Positions 41,161 through 50,188 of a DNA stretch of 64,000 nucleotides are shown here, piece by piece; positions within the stretch are counted from its first letter, which is position 1, and every line of letters begins with the position of its first letter. Both the position numbers and the translations under genes were made by a program. The notes below the pieces were generated by a model. It saw nothing but the letters and a program-made list of their open reading frames with translations, was not told the origin of the DNA and made no database searches. Origin of the DNA: Planctomonas sp. JC2975 (GTDB lineage Bacteria > Actinomycetota > Actinomycetes > Actinomycetales > Microbacteriaceae); the NCBI RefSeq assembly GCF_012985205.1, contig NZ_JABEKS010000001.1:744001-808000 (forward strand). The letters run 5' to 3'.

Positions 41161-41364
41161 CTAGACGTCGGCGACCTTGCGGCCCTTGTACTCCAGGAAC
41201 AGCGGGGTACCGGCCGAGTCCTCGACGACCTTCGCGTGATGCGGAAGGCTGTAGGTCACCTTGCCGTTCTCGACGGTCTTGACGAGGTTGGGAACCTCCG
41301 CCTTCCACTGCGAACGACGGGCGTGCGTGTTGGCGCGCGACTTCTTCCGCTTGGGAACAGCCAT
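41161..41364 (-). CDS. rpmF: 50S ribosomal protein L32, cysteine-free form
   Basis: The 67-residue protein starts MAVPKRKKSRANTHARRSQW, the L32 signature. The CxxC...CxxC zinc ribbon found in many L32 proteins is absent: the sequence contains no cysteine at all, so this is the zinc-independent (C-) type often expressed under zinc limitation, or the sole copy in lineages that dispensed with zinc. It lies four bases after the DUF177 gene and four before rnc, in the common yceD-rpmF-rnc order. Confidence 0.96.
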   Translation of the reverse strand: MAVPKRKKSRANTHARRSQWKAEVPNLVKTVENGKVTYSLPHHAKVVEDSAGTPLFLEYKGRKVADV

Positions 41365-41368
41365 GTCT

Positions 41369-41962
41369 CTACTCTTCTCTGTCTGGGGAGCCGGCCCGAC
41401 CAGCATTGCTGTTCTCAGCACTACTGCCCTGGCCGACGGCGTCATCGGAAGCCGGGAATTCCGCGAGCGCAGCCCATCGTGGATCGATGGTCTTCGTGGG
41501 TTCGCGATCCGGCAGATCGGCCAACCGCTCGCCGGTCTCGGGATCGAGACCAGGGCAATCCGGTCGGCACACCGGCTGGAACGGCAATGACAACACCACC
41601 GCATCCCTGACCAGAGGTTCAAGATCCACGTGGTCGTCGTGAACCTCGAAGTCAAAAGCTTCCCCAGAAGAATACGCGAAAAGCTCCTGGAAGTCGACTT
41701 GGACGGGCTCGCTAATGTCGATCAGGCATCGCCCGCAGACGCCCTTGGCGACGGTGGACGCTTCGCCGGAGACCAGGACGCCCTCGTGAACGGACTCCAG
41801 TCGCACGTCCAGCTCCAGCGCCTCGCCTGCGTCAACGCTGATGAGGCCCTCGCCGAGTTTGTCAGGCACGTCGATGGTCAGCGACTCCTCGCGCATCTCG
41901 CCTGGGCGGTGCAGGAGGTCGCGCACATTGACGGAGTACGGATTACGAACGGCGGCAGACAC
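41369..41962 (-). CDS. YceD/DUF177 family protein
   Basis: The 197-residue protein belongs to the DUF177 family (YceD), linked to 23S rRNA accumulation in E. coli and plants and nearly always encoded just before rpmF. It has NPYSVNVRDLLHRPGEM at the N-terminus and four cysteines in two pairs, CGRCL and CRPDC, that could bind a metal. The C-terminal 30 residues are an acidic, serine-rich tail. The start is a GTG at 41962; TAGAAT eight bases upstream suggests a nearly leaderless transcript and a separate promoter from the transglutaminase gene that ends 11 bases upstream. Confidence 0.9.
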   Translation of the reverse strand: MSAAVRNPYSVNVRDLLHRPGEMREESLTIDVPDKLGEGLISVDAGEALELDVRLESVHEGVLVSGEASTVAKGVCGRCLIDISEPVQVDFQELFAYSSGEAFDFEVHDDHVDLEPLVRDAVVLSLPFQPVCRPDCPGLDPETGERLADLPDREPTKTIDPRWAALAEFPASDDAVGQGSSAENSNAGRAGSPDREE

Positions 41963-41973
41963 GAACGACGATT

Positions 41974-44352
41974 CTACCCGTCGGACCGCGACGTCGCCGG
42001 GCTCCGCAACCGCCCTTCGAACAGCGAGATGGGAACGAGAGTCGCGCGCATCCGCTGGGCCAGGCCTGCGGTCGCGGCGATGGCTCCGACCACCGTCGCA
42101 ACATCGTCGGCGAGCACGGGATCGGCCCAGACCGTGTCGGGAGACCCGAACCGCTCCTCTTCGAGGGCAGACAGCAGTTCGGCCAGCGCGGCCGTGGCGT
42201 CCTGGCGCTGGACGGCATCCGGATTCGCCTGCGGCGCGTCTTCCCACGTGCGCCGCAATCGGTCGGCGAAGGCCCTCGGCGTCTCCGTCGACGGCGCGGC
42301 CAGTCCGAGATCGAGAGCGGATGCGCGCAGCTCGGCCCACGCGTCCGACGCGTTCCCTGCTCCGTCGCGCACGTCCGTGAGGCGCCGTCTTCTCAGGTTC
42401 CGCCTCAGGAGCGCGGGCGTGATGAGCACGCCGAGGATGATCAGCACGACGGCGGCCACGCTCGTGCTCGACGAGATCGCCTCCGTCGTGGCCTGAGCGC
42501 TTGAGACCGTGGTACCCGGCGCGTCGGTCGCGAACCGCTTCTGCGGCGCCGTCGTCGACGGCCCGGTCGGCGTGTCCGTCGGCTGCGGCGTCGCCCCCTG
42601 GGCGGTGCTGTACGACGGGACCGTGCCGCGGCCCACTGTCGGCTCGAAGGGCGTCCAACCGACGCCGGGGAAGTACAGCTCCGGCCACGCGTGCAGGTCG
42701 TCCGAGCTCACCTCGTAGTCGGACGCCTTGCCGGTGGTCCCCGTCTCATTGCCCGGAAGGTATCCGACGGCGATGCGGGCCGGGATCCCGAGGTCGCGGG
42801 CCATCAGCGTCATCGCGGCGGCGAAGTGCACGCAGTAGCCGGCCTTCTGCTTGAGGAACGTGGCGACGGTGCCGGGGGTGTCGTCGTCGTATCCGCCGTC
42901 CTTCGGCGCATTCAGGGAGTACCGGAATTCGCCGTCATGGAAATACGCCTGCAAGGCGACGGCCTTGTCGTACGGGGTGAGGGCATCGGCGGTGACCGCC
43001 AGGGCGGTGGAGCGGATGATCGCCGGCGAGCCGGACGGCACCAGCAGATCGGCGTCGACCGATGCCGGATAGTTCTCCCCCGCGTCGCGGAGCTGTTGCG
43101 GCGTCGGCTGCACCGTCTTCGTGGTCACGGTGTAGTTCTGTTCGTCGGTGGTGGAGGTGTAGCCGGAGATCGTGAGGTCGTTCTGCTCCCAGCCCCAGCT
43201 GCCGTTGAGCCCTGACACCTTCTGCACGGGGTACGGTGCCGGCAGCCACTGGCTCGTCAGGTTGTGCACCTGGACGGTCGTCGTGGCCTTCGCAGTCTTC
43301 ACGTGCTTGCTCAGGCCGGGCACATCGTCGATCGACGTCTCCGAGCTGAAGAATGTGGACTTCGACCTGGTGTGCCGCCAGATCTCTCCCGAGAACGTGT
43401 CCAGCGTCGTCATGCGCAGGTATGCGGGCGTCGATGCCGTGGTCGAGTAGTCGATCACCGTCACCGGCACCGGCCTCCTGAGGTCCGCCCCGAGGTCGAT
43501 GAGCGCGCTCACGCCCTGTCCGAAAACGACGCCGGCCGACGGGATCGCCTGCCGACCCACCTGCTGGAAGCCCGGCGCCGTCGTGCCGATCACGAGCGCC
43601 ACCACGATCGCGCCCGCCGCGATGGCGATCGAGGTGCCGAGCTCCGCTCCGGAACGGCGGGTGCGGCGCACATCGGCGCGCAACAGCAGCAGGTAGGCGA
43701 TGAGGCAGAGCACAAGGGCGAACGGCGAGATTCCGCCGTCGAGCAGGGCGGCCGGGGCCAGCAGCGCCGCGATCACCACCACGCCGACGAGCGCCGGCCT
43801 GCGCAGCACGATGGCGACGAGATCAGACGTCCATGCGATCACGCCGCCCGACACGACCATCAGGAACAGGAACTCCGGGAGCGGATCCGCCGGAACACCC
43901 TGGTTGTAGAACGAGAGCTGCGCCTTGGCACTCAGGCGCACGAACTCCGCAACGGTCGCAGGTGTCGGCAGGAAGCCGAACAAGGCCGTCTGCGGGGCGA
44001 AGAGCCCGGTGACGAGCAGCACGAGGGCGGCCATGGAGAGGATCGGGGCGAGAGAGCGCGGAAGGCGCGTTGCGCGGCATCCGGCGGACACGCCCAGCAC
44101 GACAACGGACGCCAGCAGAAGTTCCAGCCACCAGGCTGCGCCGGTGATCAGACCACCGAGCGCGACGGTCAGCGCCGCCATCACGGCCAGGAGGGACAGG
44201 CTCAGGCGGAGGTCGTCCACCCTGGCCCTTGCCTGCGTACGGCCGGATGCCGGGCGCTGGTCCCACGACGACCCGCCGCGCGGGCTTTCCCCGCCACCGA
44301 TTGCACCCGCCGTCCCGTTCGCGCGCGTCGGCCGCGCTGTCGTGTCAACCAC
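41974..44352 (-). CDS. TgpA/DUF3488-type membrane transglutaminase-like protein, intact triad
   Basis: The 792-residue protein starts with several membrane helices (about 45-265), followed by an extracytoplasmic transglutaminase-like domain (about 440-580), a Pro/Thr-rich linker, another helix (about 630-650) and a cytoplasmic DUF4129-like tail. The catalytic residues are present: Cys507 in KAGYCVHFAAAMTLMAR, His554 in DDLHAWPELYF, and Glu570 in WTPFEPT at the usual acid position. GTG 44352 overlaps the DUF58 stop by eight bases. The order MoxR-DUF58-transglutaminase is a widespread module thought to process or assemble envelope components; the substrate is unknown. Confidence 0.9.
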   Translation of the reverse strand: MVDTTARPTRANGTAGAIGGGESPRGGSSWDQRPASGRTQARARVDDLRLSLSLLAVMAALTVALGGLITGAAWWLELLLASVVVLGVSAGCRATRLPRSLAPILSMAALVLLVTGLFAPQTALFGFLPTPATVAEFVRLSAKAQLSFYNQGVPADPLPEFLFLMVVSGGVIAWTSDLVAIVLRRPALVGVVVIAALLAPAALLDGGISPFALVLCLIAYLLLLRADVRRTRRSGAELGTSIAIAAGAIVVALVIGTTAPGFQQVGRQAIPSAGVVFGQGVSALIDLGADLRRPVPVTVIDYSTTASTPAYLRMTTLDTFSGEIWRHTRSKSTFFSSETSIDDVPGLSKHVKTAKATTTVQVHNLTSQWLPAPYPVQKVSGLNGSWGWEQNDLTISGYTSTTDEQNYTVTTKTVQPTPQQLRDAGENYPASVDADLLVPSGSPAIIRSTALAVTADALTPYDKAVALQAYFHDGEFRYSLNAPKDGGYDDDTPGTVATFLKQKAGYCVHFAAAMTLMARDLGIPARIAVGYLPGNETGTTGKASDYEVSSDDLHAWPELYFPGVGWTPFEPTVGRGTVPSYSTAQGATPQPTDTPTGPSTTAPQKRFATDAPGTTVSSAQATTEAISSSTSVAAVVLIILGVLITPALLRRNLRRRRLTDVRDGAGNASDAWAELRASALDLGLAAPSTETPRAFADRLRRTWEDAPQANPDAVQRQDATAALAELLSALEEERFGSPDTVWADPVLADDVATVVGAIAATAGLAQRMRATLVPISLFEGRLRSPATSRSDG

Positions 44353-45676
44353 GGCGCGCCACCCGTGAGCGAATCCCTGCGTGCTGCCACGCCACGGCCG
44401 GTGAATCGCCCGGCTGCACGGCCACGCAGTCCCAGCCACGCCGCTCGTAGTAGTCCCACAGCTGCTGGCGCTCCCCCACGAAGAAGACCACGGCCGGATC
44501 GCAGAGCATGCGCAGCCCGGCGACCGCGGCGAGTTCGTCGTGATCCCCGTCGACGACGATCACGAACACCGGCACCGCCTGCGGATTGCGCCGCAGCGCA
44601 GCACCGAGCACACCGGCGGCATCCGTCGACTCGCCTGGATGCTGGCTGATGCCGGCGAGTCCGTTGAGCAGCGAATACGTGCCGCTCGGCGGGTCGTATG
44701 ACGACACCGGCAGACCGGAGAGGCCTGCGCGGCCGGCACCGGAGCGTCCCTGCAGCTGGATCGGCGACGTCTCGGCCACGCCGAGCACGAAGCCCTGATC
44801 GATGAGGTGCGCACCGACGGATGCCGCGAGATCGACCGCCGTCTCGAATCGTGCGGAGTCGTCGCCGTGCGGATGATGGTGACCGTTCCGGCGTCCGGCA
44901 TCGGTGTCGAGCAGCATCCACGTCTCGGGGTTGCTGCGCGGTTCCTCCTGCCGGACCATGAGCTTGTCGTGACGCGCTGTCGCCCTCCAGTGCACCCGCC
45001 GCATCGGATCGCCCGGCCGGTACTCACGCGCGATCAACTCGTCGGCATTCGGGATGCTGTGCTTCACGAGCTCGTGCTCGTATCCCTCGCTCCGCGACAG
45101 GTCGAACTCGCCGTCACCGAGATCAGCGATGCGCGGGACGACGATCAGGGGCTTCGCGGCGCCCACCGCGTACCTGCACCGCACCAGCCCGAACGGATCA
45201 GTGCGCTCGAGCAGCAAGGGACCCGCCGCATACACGCCTCGCCCGTGCGTGCCCATCGAGTACGTCACAGCCACGGTGTCGGACCGGTCCCTGCTGGCCA
45301 GCGCGTGCTCGCCGAGCGGAGGAAGCGGAGCGAAGCCGGATGCGGTCAGCCCTGGAGGGAGGGCATCCCGCCAGCGCAGCGTCGGAGTGCGACGGTTCGA
45401 CTCGTTGCGCACCGTCACCCGCGCCCTGGCCTTCTCGCCGGCGGTCACGACATCGGATTCGAAGATCCTGTTGACGCTGACCCACGGCCGGTCGATGGTG
45501 ACGGCGATCGCGGCGGCCAACGGCAGGAGCAGGAGGACGATGCCCAGCACGAGCAGGTCGACGCGGCCGAAGACCGCTGCTCCGACCATCGCCAGGACGC
45601 CCGCGATCGCCAGCCCGGCTCCACGCCAGGTCGGCCTCGGCCGCTGCGCTGCGGACCGGGAACGTGCGGCTCCCAT
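44345..45676 (-). CDS. DUF58 family membrane protein
   Basis: The 443-residue protein has two N-terminal membrane segments (about 19-38 and 40-60) and the conserved DUF58 block ELIAREYRPGDPMRRVHWRA (around residue 215), followed by a von Willebrand A-like region with WMLLDTDAGRR. DUF58 proteins regularly accompany MoxR ATPases and are thought to be chaperoned by them, possibly as metal-binding scaffolds. It lies 11 bases after moxR and overlaps the transglutaminase gene by eight bases. Confidence 0.9.
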   Translation of the reverse strand: MGAARSRSAAQRPRPTWRGAGLAIAGVLAMVGAAVFGRVDLLVLGIVLLLLPLAAAIAVTIDRPWVSVNRIFESDVVTAGEKARARVTVRNESNRRTPTLRWRDALPPGLTASGFAPLPPLGEHALASRDRSDTVAVTYSMGTHGRGVYAAGPLLLERTDPFGLVRCRYAVGAAKPLIVVPRIADLGDGEFDLSRSEGYEHELVKHSIPNADELIAREYRPGDPMRRVHWRATARHDKLMVRQEEPRSNPETWMLLDTDAGRRNGHHHPHGDDSARFETAVDLAASVGAHLIDQGFVLGVAETSPIQLQGRSGAGRAGLSGLPVSSYDPPSGTYSLLNGLAGISQHPGESTDAAGVLGAALRRNPQAVPVFVIVVDGDHDELAAVAGLRMLCDPAVVFFVGERQQLWDYYERRGWDCVAVQPGDSPAVAWQHAGIRSRVARRG

Positions 45677-45687
45677 GATGCTTCAGG

Positions 45688-46719
45688 CTACTTCGGCTGC
45701 CCCGTCGGCACCGGAGTGGCGGCGACGATGCGGGTGACGACCTCGGCGAGCACGGCGGCTCTCTCGTGATGCTGCCCCATGGCCCTGCTGGTGGGCAGCA
45801 GCCGGTGCGCCAGCACGGGCACCGCGAGCGCATCGACGTCGTCGGGAAGCACGAAGTCGCGGCCATCGAGCGCGGCTCTCGCCTTGGCCGCTCGCACCAG
45901 CTGGAGCGTCGCACGCGGGCTGGCGCCAAGGCGCAGATCCGCGTCGTCGCGGGTGCCGTGCGCGATGGCGACGGCGTACTGCTTGAGGGCGTCGGATGCG
46001 AACACCCGTCTGGCGAGCGCCATCATCTCCCGCAGACGGTCGCTGGTGACGACGGCGCCGATGCGCGACAGCGGACTGGAGGTGTCGCGCCCCGTGAGCA
46101 TCTCGATCTCGGCCTGCTCGTCGGGATAGCCCATAGCGATCCTCGCCATGAACCTGTCCCGCTGCGCCTCCGGCAGCTCGTACGTCCCTTCCATCTCGAC
46201 CGGGTTCTGCGTCGCTATCACGATGAACGGGTCAGGGAGCGGGTAAGTGGAACCGTCGACGGTGACGTGGCGCTCCTCCATGCACTCCAGCAGGGCGGAC
46301 TGGGTCTTCGGGGAGGCGCGGTTGATCTCGTCGCCGATGACGATGTTCGCGAACACCGCGCCCGGCTTGAACTCGAAACGGCGCTCAGGCTGGTTGTAGA
46401 CGGACACCCCCGTCACATCGGAGGGCAGCAGGTCCGGCGTGAACTGGATGCGGCTCACGCTGCAGTCCACCGACTTGGCGAGTGCCTTGGCGAGCATCGT
46501 CTTGCCGACGCCAGGCACGTCTTCGATGAGCAGATGGCCCTCGGCCAGCAGCACGGTGAGCGCGACGCGCACCGCTTCGTGCTTCCCGTCGATCACCGCC
46601 TCGACGTTCGAGGCGATCTCGTCGGCCGCGGCACGCAGTTGGTCGGGAGTGATGGTCGGTTCGGTGTCGGAGAGCTCGGCCACGGCATCCGTGGGGTGCT
46701 TGGTCGGAAGACTGTTCAT
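45688..46719 (-). CDS. MoxR-family AAA+ ATPase
   Basis: The 343-residue ATPase has Walker [17 protein letters not shown] (66-81), Walker [15 protein letters not shown], sensor 1 [19 protein letters not shown] and sensor 2 [19 protein letters not shown]. MoxR proteins act as chaperones for partner vWA/DUF58 proteins. The ATG at 46719 overlaps the coaD stop by four bases (ATGA), placing coaD-moxR-DUF58-transglutaminase in one unit. A pantetheine enzyme heading such an operon is probably a matter of chromosomal neighbourhood rather than function. Confidence 0.93.
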   Translation of the reverse strand: MNSLPTKHPTDAVAELSDTEPTITPDQLRAAADEIASNVEAVIDGKHEAVRVALTVLLAEGHLLIEDVPGVGKTMLAKALAKSVDCSVSRIQFTPDLLPSDVTGVSVYNQPERRFEFKPGAVFANIVIGDEINRASPKTQSALLECMEERHVTVDGSTYPLPDPFIVIATQNPVEMEGTYELPEAQRDRFMARIAMGYPDEQAEIEMLTGRDTSSPLSRIGAVVTSDRLREMMALARRVFASDALKQYAVAIAHGTRDDADLRLGASPRATLQLVRAAKARAALDGRDFVLPDDVDALAVPVLAHRLLPTSRAMGQHHERAAVLAEVVTRIVAATPVPTGQPK

Positions 46720-47198
46720 AGCTCCTGCAGATAGTCGTATACCGAACGGGGTACGTACGGGCTCACGTCGCCGCCCAGCGCGGCGACCTGACGCACCAGC
46801 GAAGACGACACGTGCGCATTCGCCGGATTGGGCAGCATGAAGACCGTCTCGACACCGGCCAGATCGCGATTCACGATCGCCATGGGCGTCTCGTACGACA
46901 CATCGACCTGCGAGCGGACGCCCTTGATGAGCGCGTTCGCCCCGACATCCGTGCAGTAGTCCACGAGCAGCCCGACGCTCCAGGCTGCAACGAGGATGTT
47001 GCCGGGCATCCGCTCGTCCGCGATGGAACGCTCGATGAGCGCGACACGCTGCGAGATCGGGAGCATCGCCGACTTGTCCGGGTTGTGCACGACCAGCACG
47101 TGGATCTCGTCGAACAGGCGCGCCGCGCGCGCGATCACGTCGAGGTGACCCAGCGTGACGGGGTCGAACGAACCAGGGACAACGGCGATCCTGCTCAT
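46716..47198 (-). CDS. coaD: Phosphopantetheine adenylyltransferase
   Basis: The 160-residue enzyme makes dephospho-CoA from 4'-phosphopantetheine and ATP. The nucleotidyltransferase motif [19 protein letters not shown] has His18, and [19 protein letters not shown] is the ISSxxVR-type motif. Length is standard. The ATG at 47198 has no Shine-Dalgarno but TATTCT eight bases upstream, suggesting a leader of about one base. It is separated from recG by 109 bases with no other feature seen. Confidence 0.96.
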   Translation of the reverse strand: MSRIAVVPGSFDPVTLGHLDVIARAARLFDEIHVLVVHNPDKSAMLPISQRVALIERSIADERMPGNILVAAWSVGLLVDYCTDVGANALIKGVRSQVDVSYETPMAIVNRDLAGVETVFMLPNPANAHVSSSLVRQVAALGGDVSPYVPRSVYDYLQEL

Positions 47199-47307
47199 AG
47201 GTCTTCAGAATAGCGGTGAGGCGTTATCAGATTGTTGCCCTCGTCGGCACACTCGCAGGGGATGTTCGGGGAGTGCTCGAATGCGCATCCCGCGTCGCCG
47301 ACCGCCG

Positions 47308-49527
47308 TCAAGCGCGGGCCAGGAAGTCCCTCGAGCGGTCGGTGAGCCGGTCGGCGATGGCGGATGCCAGTGCCGGGTGCTCGTGCAGCACCGGGTCGTG
47401 TTCGAGCACTGCGGCGGCATCCGCTCGTGCCTGCTCGATCACGGCGCCGTCGCGGGCGACGCGCAGCAACCGCAGCGAGGATCGGCCGCCCGACTGGTTG
47501 CTGCCGAGCACATCGCCCTCGCGACGCAGTTCCAGGTCGGCCTCTGCCAGTTCGAATCCGTCAAGGGTCGCTGCAACCGCGTCGACCCGCTCTCTGGCGA
47601 GACTCCCGGCCTCGGCTGTCGTGACGAACAGGCACAGGCCGGGCACGCCGCCACGGCCGACTCGTCCGCGCAGCTGGTGCAACTGCGATACTCCGAAACG
47701 GTCCGCGTCGAGCACGATCATCGCCGATGCGTTCGGCACGTCGACACCGACCTCGATGACCGTCGTGGCCACGATGAGGTCGAGCGCACCGGCGGCGAAG
47801 GCGCGCATGACGGCATCCTTCTCGTCGGCGGGCAGTCGTCCGTGCAGTGCCGCCACCCTCTTACCGGCGAGCAACGGATTGGCCTGCACCGCGGCGAGAG
47901 TCTGCTCGACGGAGGCTACAGGGGTCGCCGATGGCGCGTCATCCGCGTCGTCGATCAACTCGCCGGCGTCGTCCTCCGCCTCCTTCGCACTGATCGCGGG
48001 GCAAACGACGAAGACCTGATGTCCGGCCGCGATCTCCTCCGACGCCCGCTCCCAGATGCGGTTCTCCCAGCGCGGATGCTCTGCCAGCGGCACCACGAAG
48101 CTCTCGATCTTCTGCCTGCCTGCCGGCAGCTGGGCGATCGTCGAAACGTCGAGGTCGCCGAACACCGTCATCGCGACGGTCCGCGGGATGGGCGTCGCCG
48201 TGAGCACGAGCTGGTGCGGAGGTGTCGCGGCCTTGCCCCGGAGCACGTCACGCTGCTCGACGCCGAACCTGTGCTGCTCGTCCACCACCACGAGTCCCAG
48301 ATCGAAGAACGACACGGCGTCACCGAGCAGCGCATGCGTGCCGACCACGATCTGCGCCTGACCGCTGACGGCCCGCAGCATCGCCTTCTTGCGCTCGGAC
48401 GCGGTCAGTCGGCCGGTGAGCAACGTCGGCATGAGCTCGGCGGCGAGATCCGGTCCGAGGGACGCCACGATCGAACGCAGGTGCTGCGAGGCGAGCACCT
48501 CGGTGGGCGCCAGGAAAGCCGATTGACCCCCGTTGTCCGCGACCTGCAGCATCGCCCGGAGCGCCACCACGGTCTTGCCGCTGCCGACCTCGCCCTGCAC
48601 GAGACGGTTCATCGGGACCGGCTGGGCCAGGTCGTGCTCGATCTGCTCCCCCACCGCCTCCTGGTCGGCGGTGAGCTCGAAGGGCAGGTGCGCGTCGAGG
48701 CGGGCAGCGTAGCCATCGGGAACGGGCATCCGCGCCGTGGCGGCCGTCGCACGGAGGCGCTCCCGTTCCTGGAGGAGCGCGGCCTGCAGCACGAACGCCT
48801 CCTGATACCGCAGTGTGTCCCGGGCACGACGCCAGTCGGCGTCGTTGGTCGGCATGTGGATGCCACGCAGCGCCGCCCCGAACTCCTCGAGTCCGTGCTC
48901 ACTCGCGACGTCCCGGGGAACGGGGTCGGCCACCTGCGCGAGGTGCGGGAGCACTTCGCGCACCACACGCGCGATCTTCCAGCTCGGCAGCGTTCCGCTG
49001 GCCGGATAGATCGGGATCGGCTGGCTCTGCCATGCCTCGAAGTCCGGTGTCGAAGGGGCCGGGATGGAGGAGCCGTTGCCGGCGGTGTCGTCGAAGAGCT
49101 CGTAGTCGGGATGCGTCAGCTGCAGCGATCCCTTGTAGCGGTTCACCTTGCCGGCGAAGATGCCTCGCCTGCCCGGCACCAGTTCGTTCGCCCGCCAGGC
49201 CTGGTTGAAGAAGGTGAGGGTGATGAGTCCGGTGCCGTCCGAGATGGCCACCTCGAGGATGGATCCCCTGCGCTGCCTCATCGGCCGCGTGCCGCACTTC
49301 TTCACCTCGGCGACGATCGTCACGTCTTCGCCGGCCGGCAGCTCGGCGAGTGCCGTCAGCTCTCCGCGGTGCGCGTAGCGGCGCGGATAGTGGGTGAGCA
49401 GGTCTCCGACCGTTCGGTGTCCGAAGGCGCGCGCGAACGCCGCAGCCTGGCGTTCGCCGATCGCGGTGGTCAGGGGCGTGCCGAGCGCGACGGGCGCGGT
49501 CTGCGTCGCCGATCCCTCGTCCGTCAT
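47308..49527 (-). CDS. recG: ATP-dependent DNA helicase RecG
   Basis: The 739-residue helicase remodels stalled replication forks and branched DNA. An N-terminal wedge/OB domain (about 1-180) is followed by the two-lobed SF2 motor: VQGEVGSGKTVVALRAML (Walker A, about 315), FLAPTEVLASQHL, VVVDEQHRFGVEQRD and VLTATPIPRTVAMTVFG in lobe 1, then VGVDVPNASAMIVLDAD and QLHQLRGRVGRGG in lobe 2. An insert rich in Asp/Glu (EAEDDAGELIDDADDA) sits in lobe 2 near residue 515. The ATG at 49527 follows TAGCCT by six bases, predicting a leaderless mRNA. It is divergent from rsmD. Confidence 0.96.
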   Translation of the reverse strand: MTDEGSATQTAPVALGTPLTTAIGERQAAAFARAFGHRTVGDLLTHYPRRYAHRGELTALAELPAGEDVTIVAEVKKCGTRPMRQRRGSILEVAISDGTGLITLTFFNQAWRANELVPGRRGIFAGKVNRYKGSLQLTHPDYELFDDTAGNGSSIPAPSTPDFEAWQSQPIPIYPASGTLPSWKIARVVREVLPHLAQVADPVPRDVASEHGLEEFGAALRGIHMPTNDADWRRARDTLRYQEAFVLQAALLQERERLRATAATARMPVPDGYAARLDAHLPFELTADQEAVGEQIEHDLAQPVPMNRLVQGEVGSGKTVVALRAMLQVADNGGQSAFLAPTEVLASQHLRSIVASLGPDLAAELMPTLLTGRLTASERKKAMLRAVSGQAQIVVGTHALLGDAVSFFDLGLVVVDEQHRFGVEQRDVLRGKAATPPHQLVLTATPIPRTVAMTVFGDLDVSTIAQLPAGRQKIESFVVPLAEHPRWENRIWERASEEIAAGHQVFVVCPAISAKEAEDDAGELIDDADDAPSATPVASVEQTLAAVQANPLLAGKRVAALHGRLPADEKDAVMRAFAAGALDLIVATTVIEVGVDVPNASAMIVLDADRFGVSQLHQLRGRVGRGGVPGLCLFVTTAEAGSLARERVDAVAATLDGFELAEADLELRREGDVLGSNQSGGRSSLRLLRVARDGAVIEQARADAAAVLEHDPVLHEHPALASAIADRLTDRSRDFLARA

Positions 49528-49533
49528 GGATCC

Positions 49534-49584
49534 AGGCTAGGGGCCACAGCCGACGATCGGGGCGTCACGGCCTGCGGATAGCCT
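49534..49584. promoter_or_regulatory. Divergent TAGCCT -10 boxes of recG and rsmD
   Basis: TAGCCT occurs on the minus strand at 49539-49534, six bases before the recG ATG, and on the plus strand at 49579-49584, seven bases before the rsmD ATG. Both genes lack a Shine-Dalgarno sequence. The 64-base gap is therefore a compact divergent promoter with two probable leaderless starts. Confidence 0.55.
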
Positions 49585-49591
49585 CGTAGGC

Positions 49592-50188
49592 ATGACGCGC
49601 ATCGTCTCCGGGTTCGCCGGATCCCTCGGTCTGAGCGTTCCCAAGTCGGGAACCCGCCCGACGAGCGACCGCGTGCGCGAGGCGATGTTCTCGGCACTGG
49701 AGTCGATGGATGCCGTGCGCGGCATGCGCGTGCTCGACCTCTATGCCGGTTCCGGTGCGCTCGCGCTGGAGGCCGTCAGCCGAGGGGCGGCATCCGCCGT
49801 GCTCGTCGAGCAGAGCGCGCAGGCCGCTGCGGTGTGCCGAGCCAACGCGGCGGCCGTGCTGAAGTCCGCTGCGAAGGCGGGCAGCGGCATGCGGCCACGC
49901 ATCGACGTGCGGCAATCGTCGGTGCGATCGTTCCTGGCCCATGCGGGCGGTACGGCGGTCGACCTCGCGTTCCTCGATCCGCCCTATGACGTGCGCGAGT
50001 CCGAGCTCGCCGATGTGCTCGCATCGTTGACCCCGCTTCTCGATGCGGATGCCGTCGTGCTCGTCGAGCGAAGCGGCCGCTCCCCCGAGCCGACCTGGCC
50101 GAACGGTCTCGAGCCGCTGCGCAAGCGCTCGTACGGCGAGACGGCGGTGTGGTTCGCTCAGCCGGCGACACCGTCCCATCCGGAGTAG
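49592..50188 (+). CDS. rsmD: 16S rRNA (guanine-966-N2)-methyltransferase
   Basis: The 198-residue enzyme methylates G966 of 16S rRNA. Motif I is VLDLYAGSGALALEAVSRGA (about 49-68) and motif IV is LAFLDPPYDVRESEL, the D/N-PPY catalytic loop of N-methyltransferases. RIVSGFAGSLGLSVP and TRPTSDRVREAMFSAL are the conserved N-terminal features. The last 31 bases overlap the convergent thiL gene. The ATG at 49592 has no Shine-Dalgarno and lies seven bases after TAGCCT. Confidence 0.95.
   Translation: MTRIVSGFAGSLGLSVPKSGTRPTSDRVREAMFSALESMDAVRGMRVLDLYAGSGALALEAVSRGAASAVLVEQSAQAAAVCRANAAAVLKSAAKAGSGMRPRIDVRQSSVRSFLAHAGGTAVDLAFLDPPYDVRESELADVLASLTPLLDADAVVLVERSGRSPEPTWPNGLEPLRKRSYGETAVWFAQPATPSHPE

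Noticed and set aside
47155-49581. Plus-strand open frame of 808 codons opposite recG
   Set aside because: RecG on the minus strand has all helicase motifs; the opposite frame has none.
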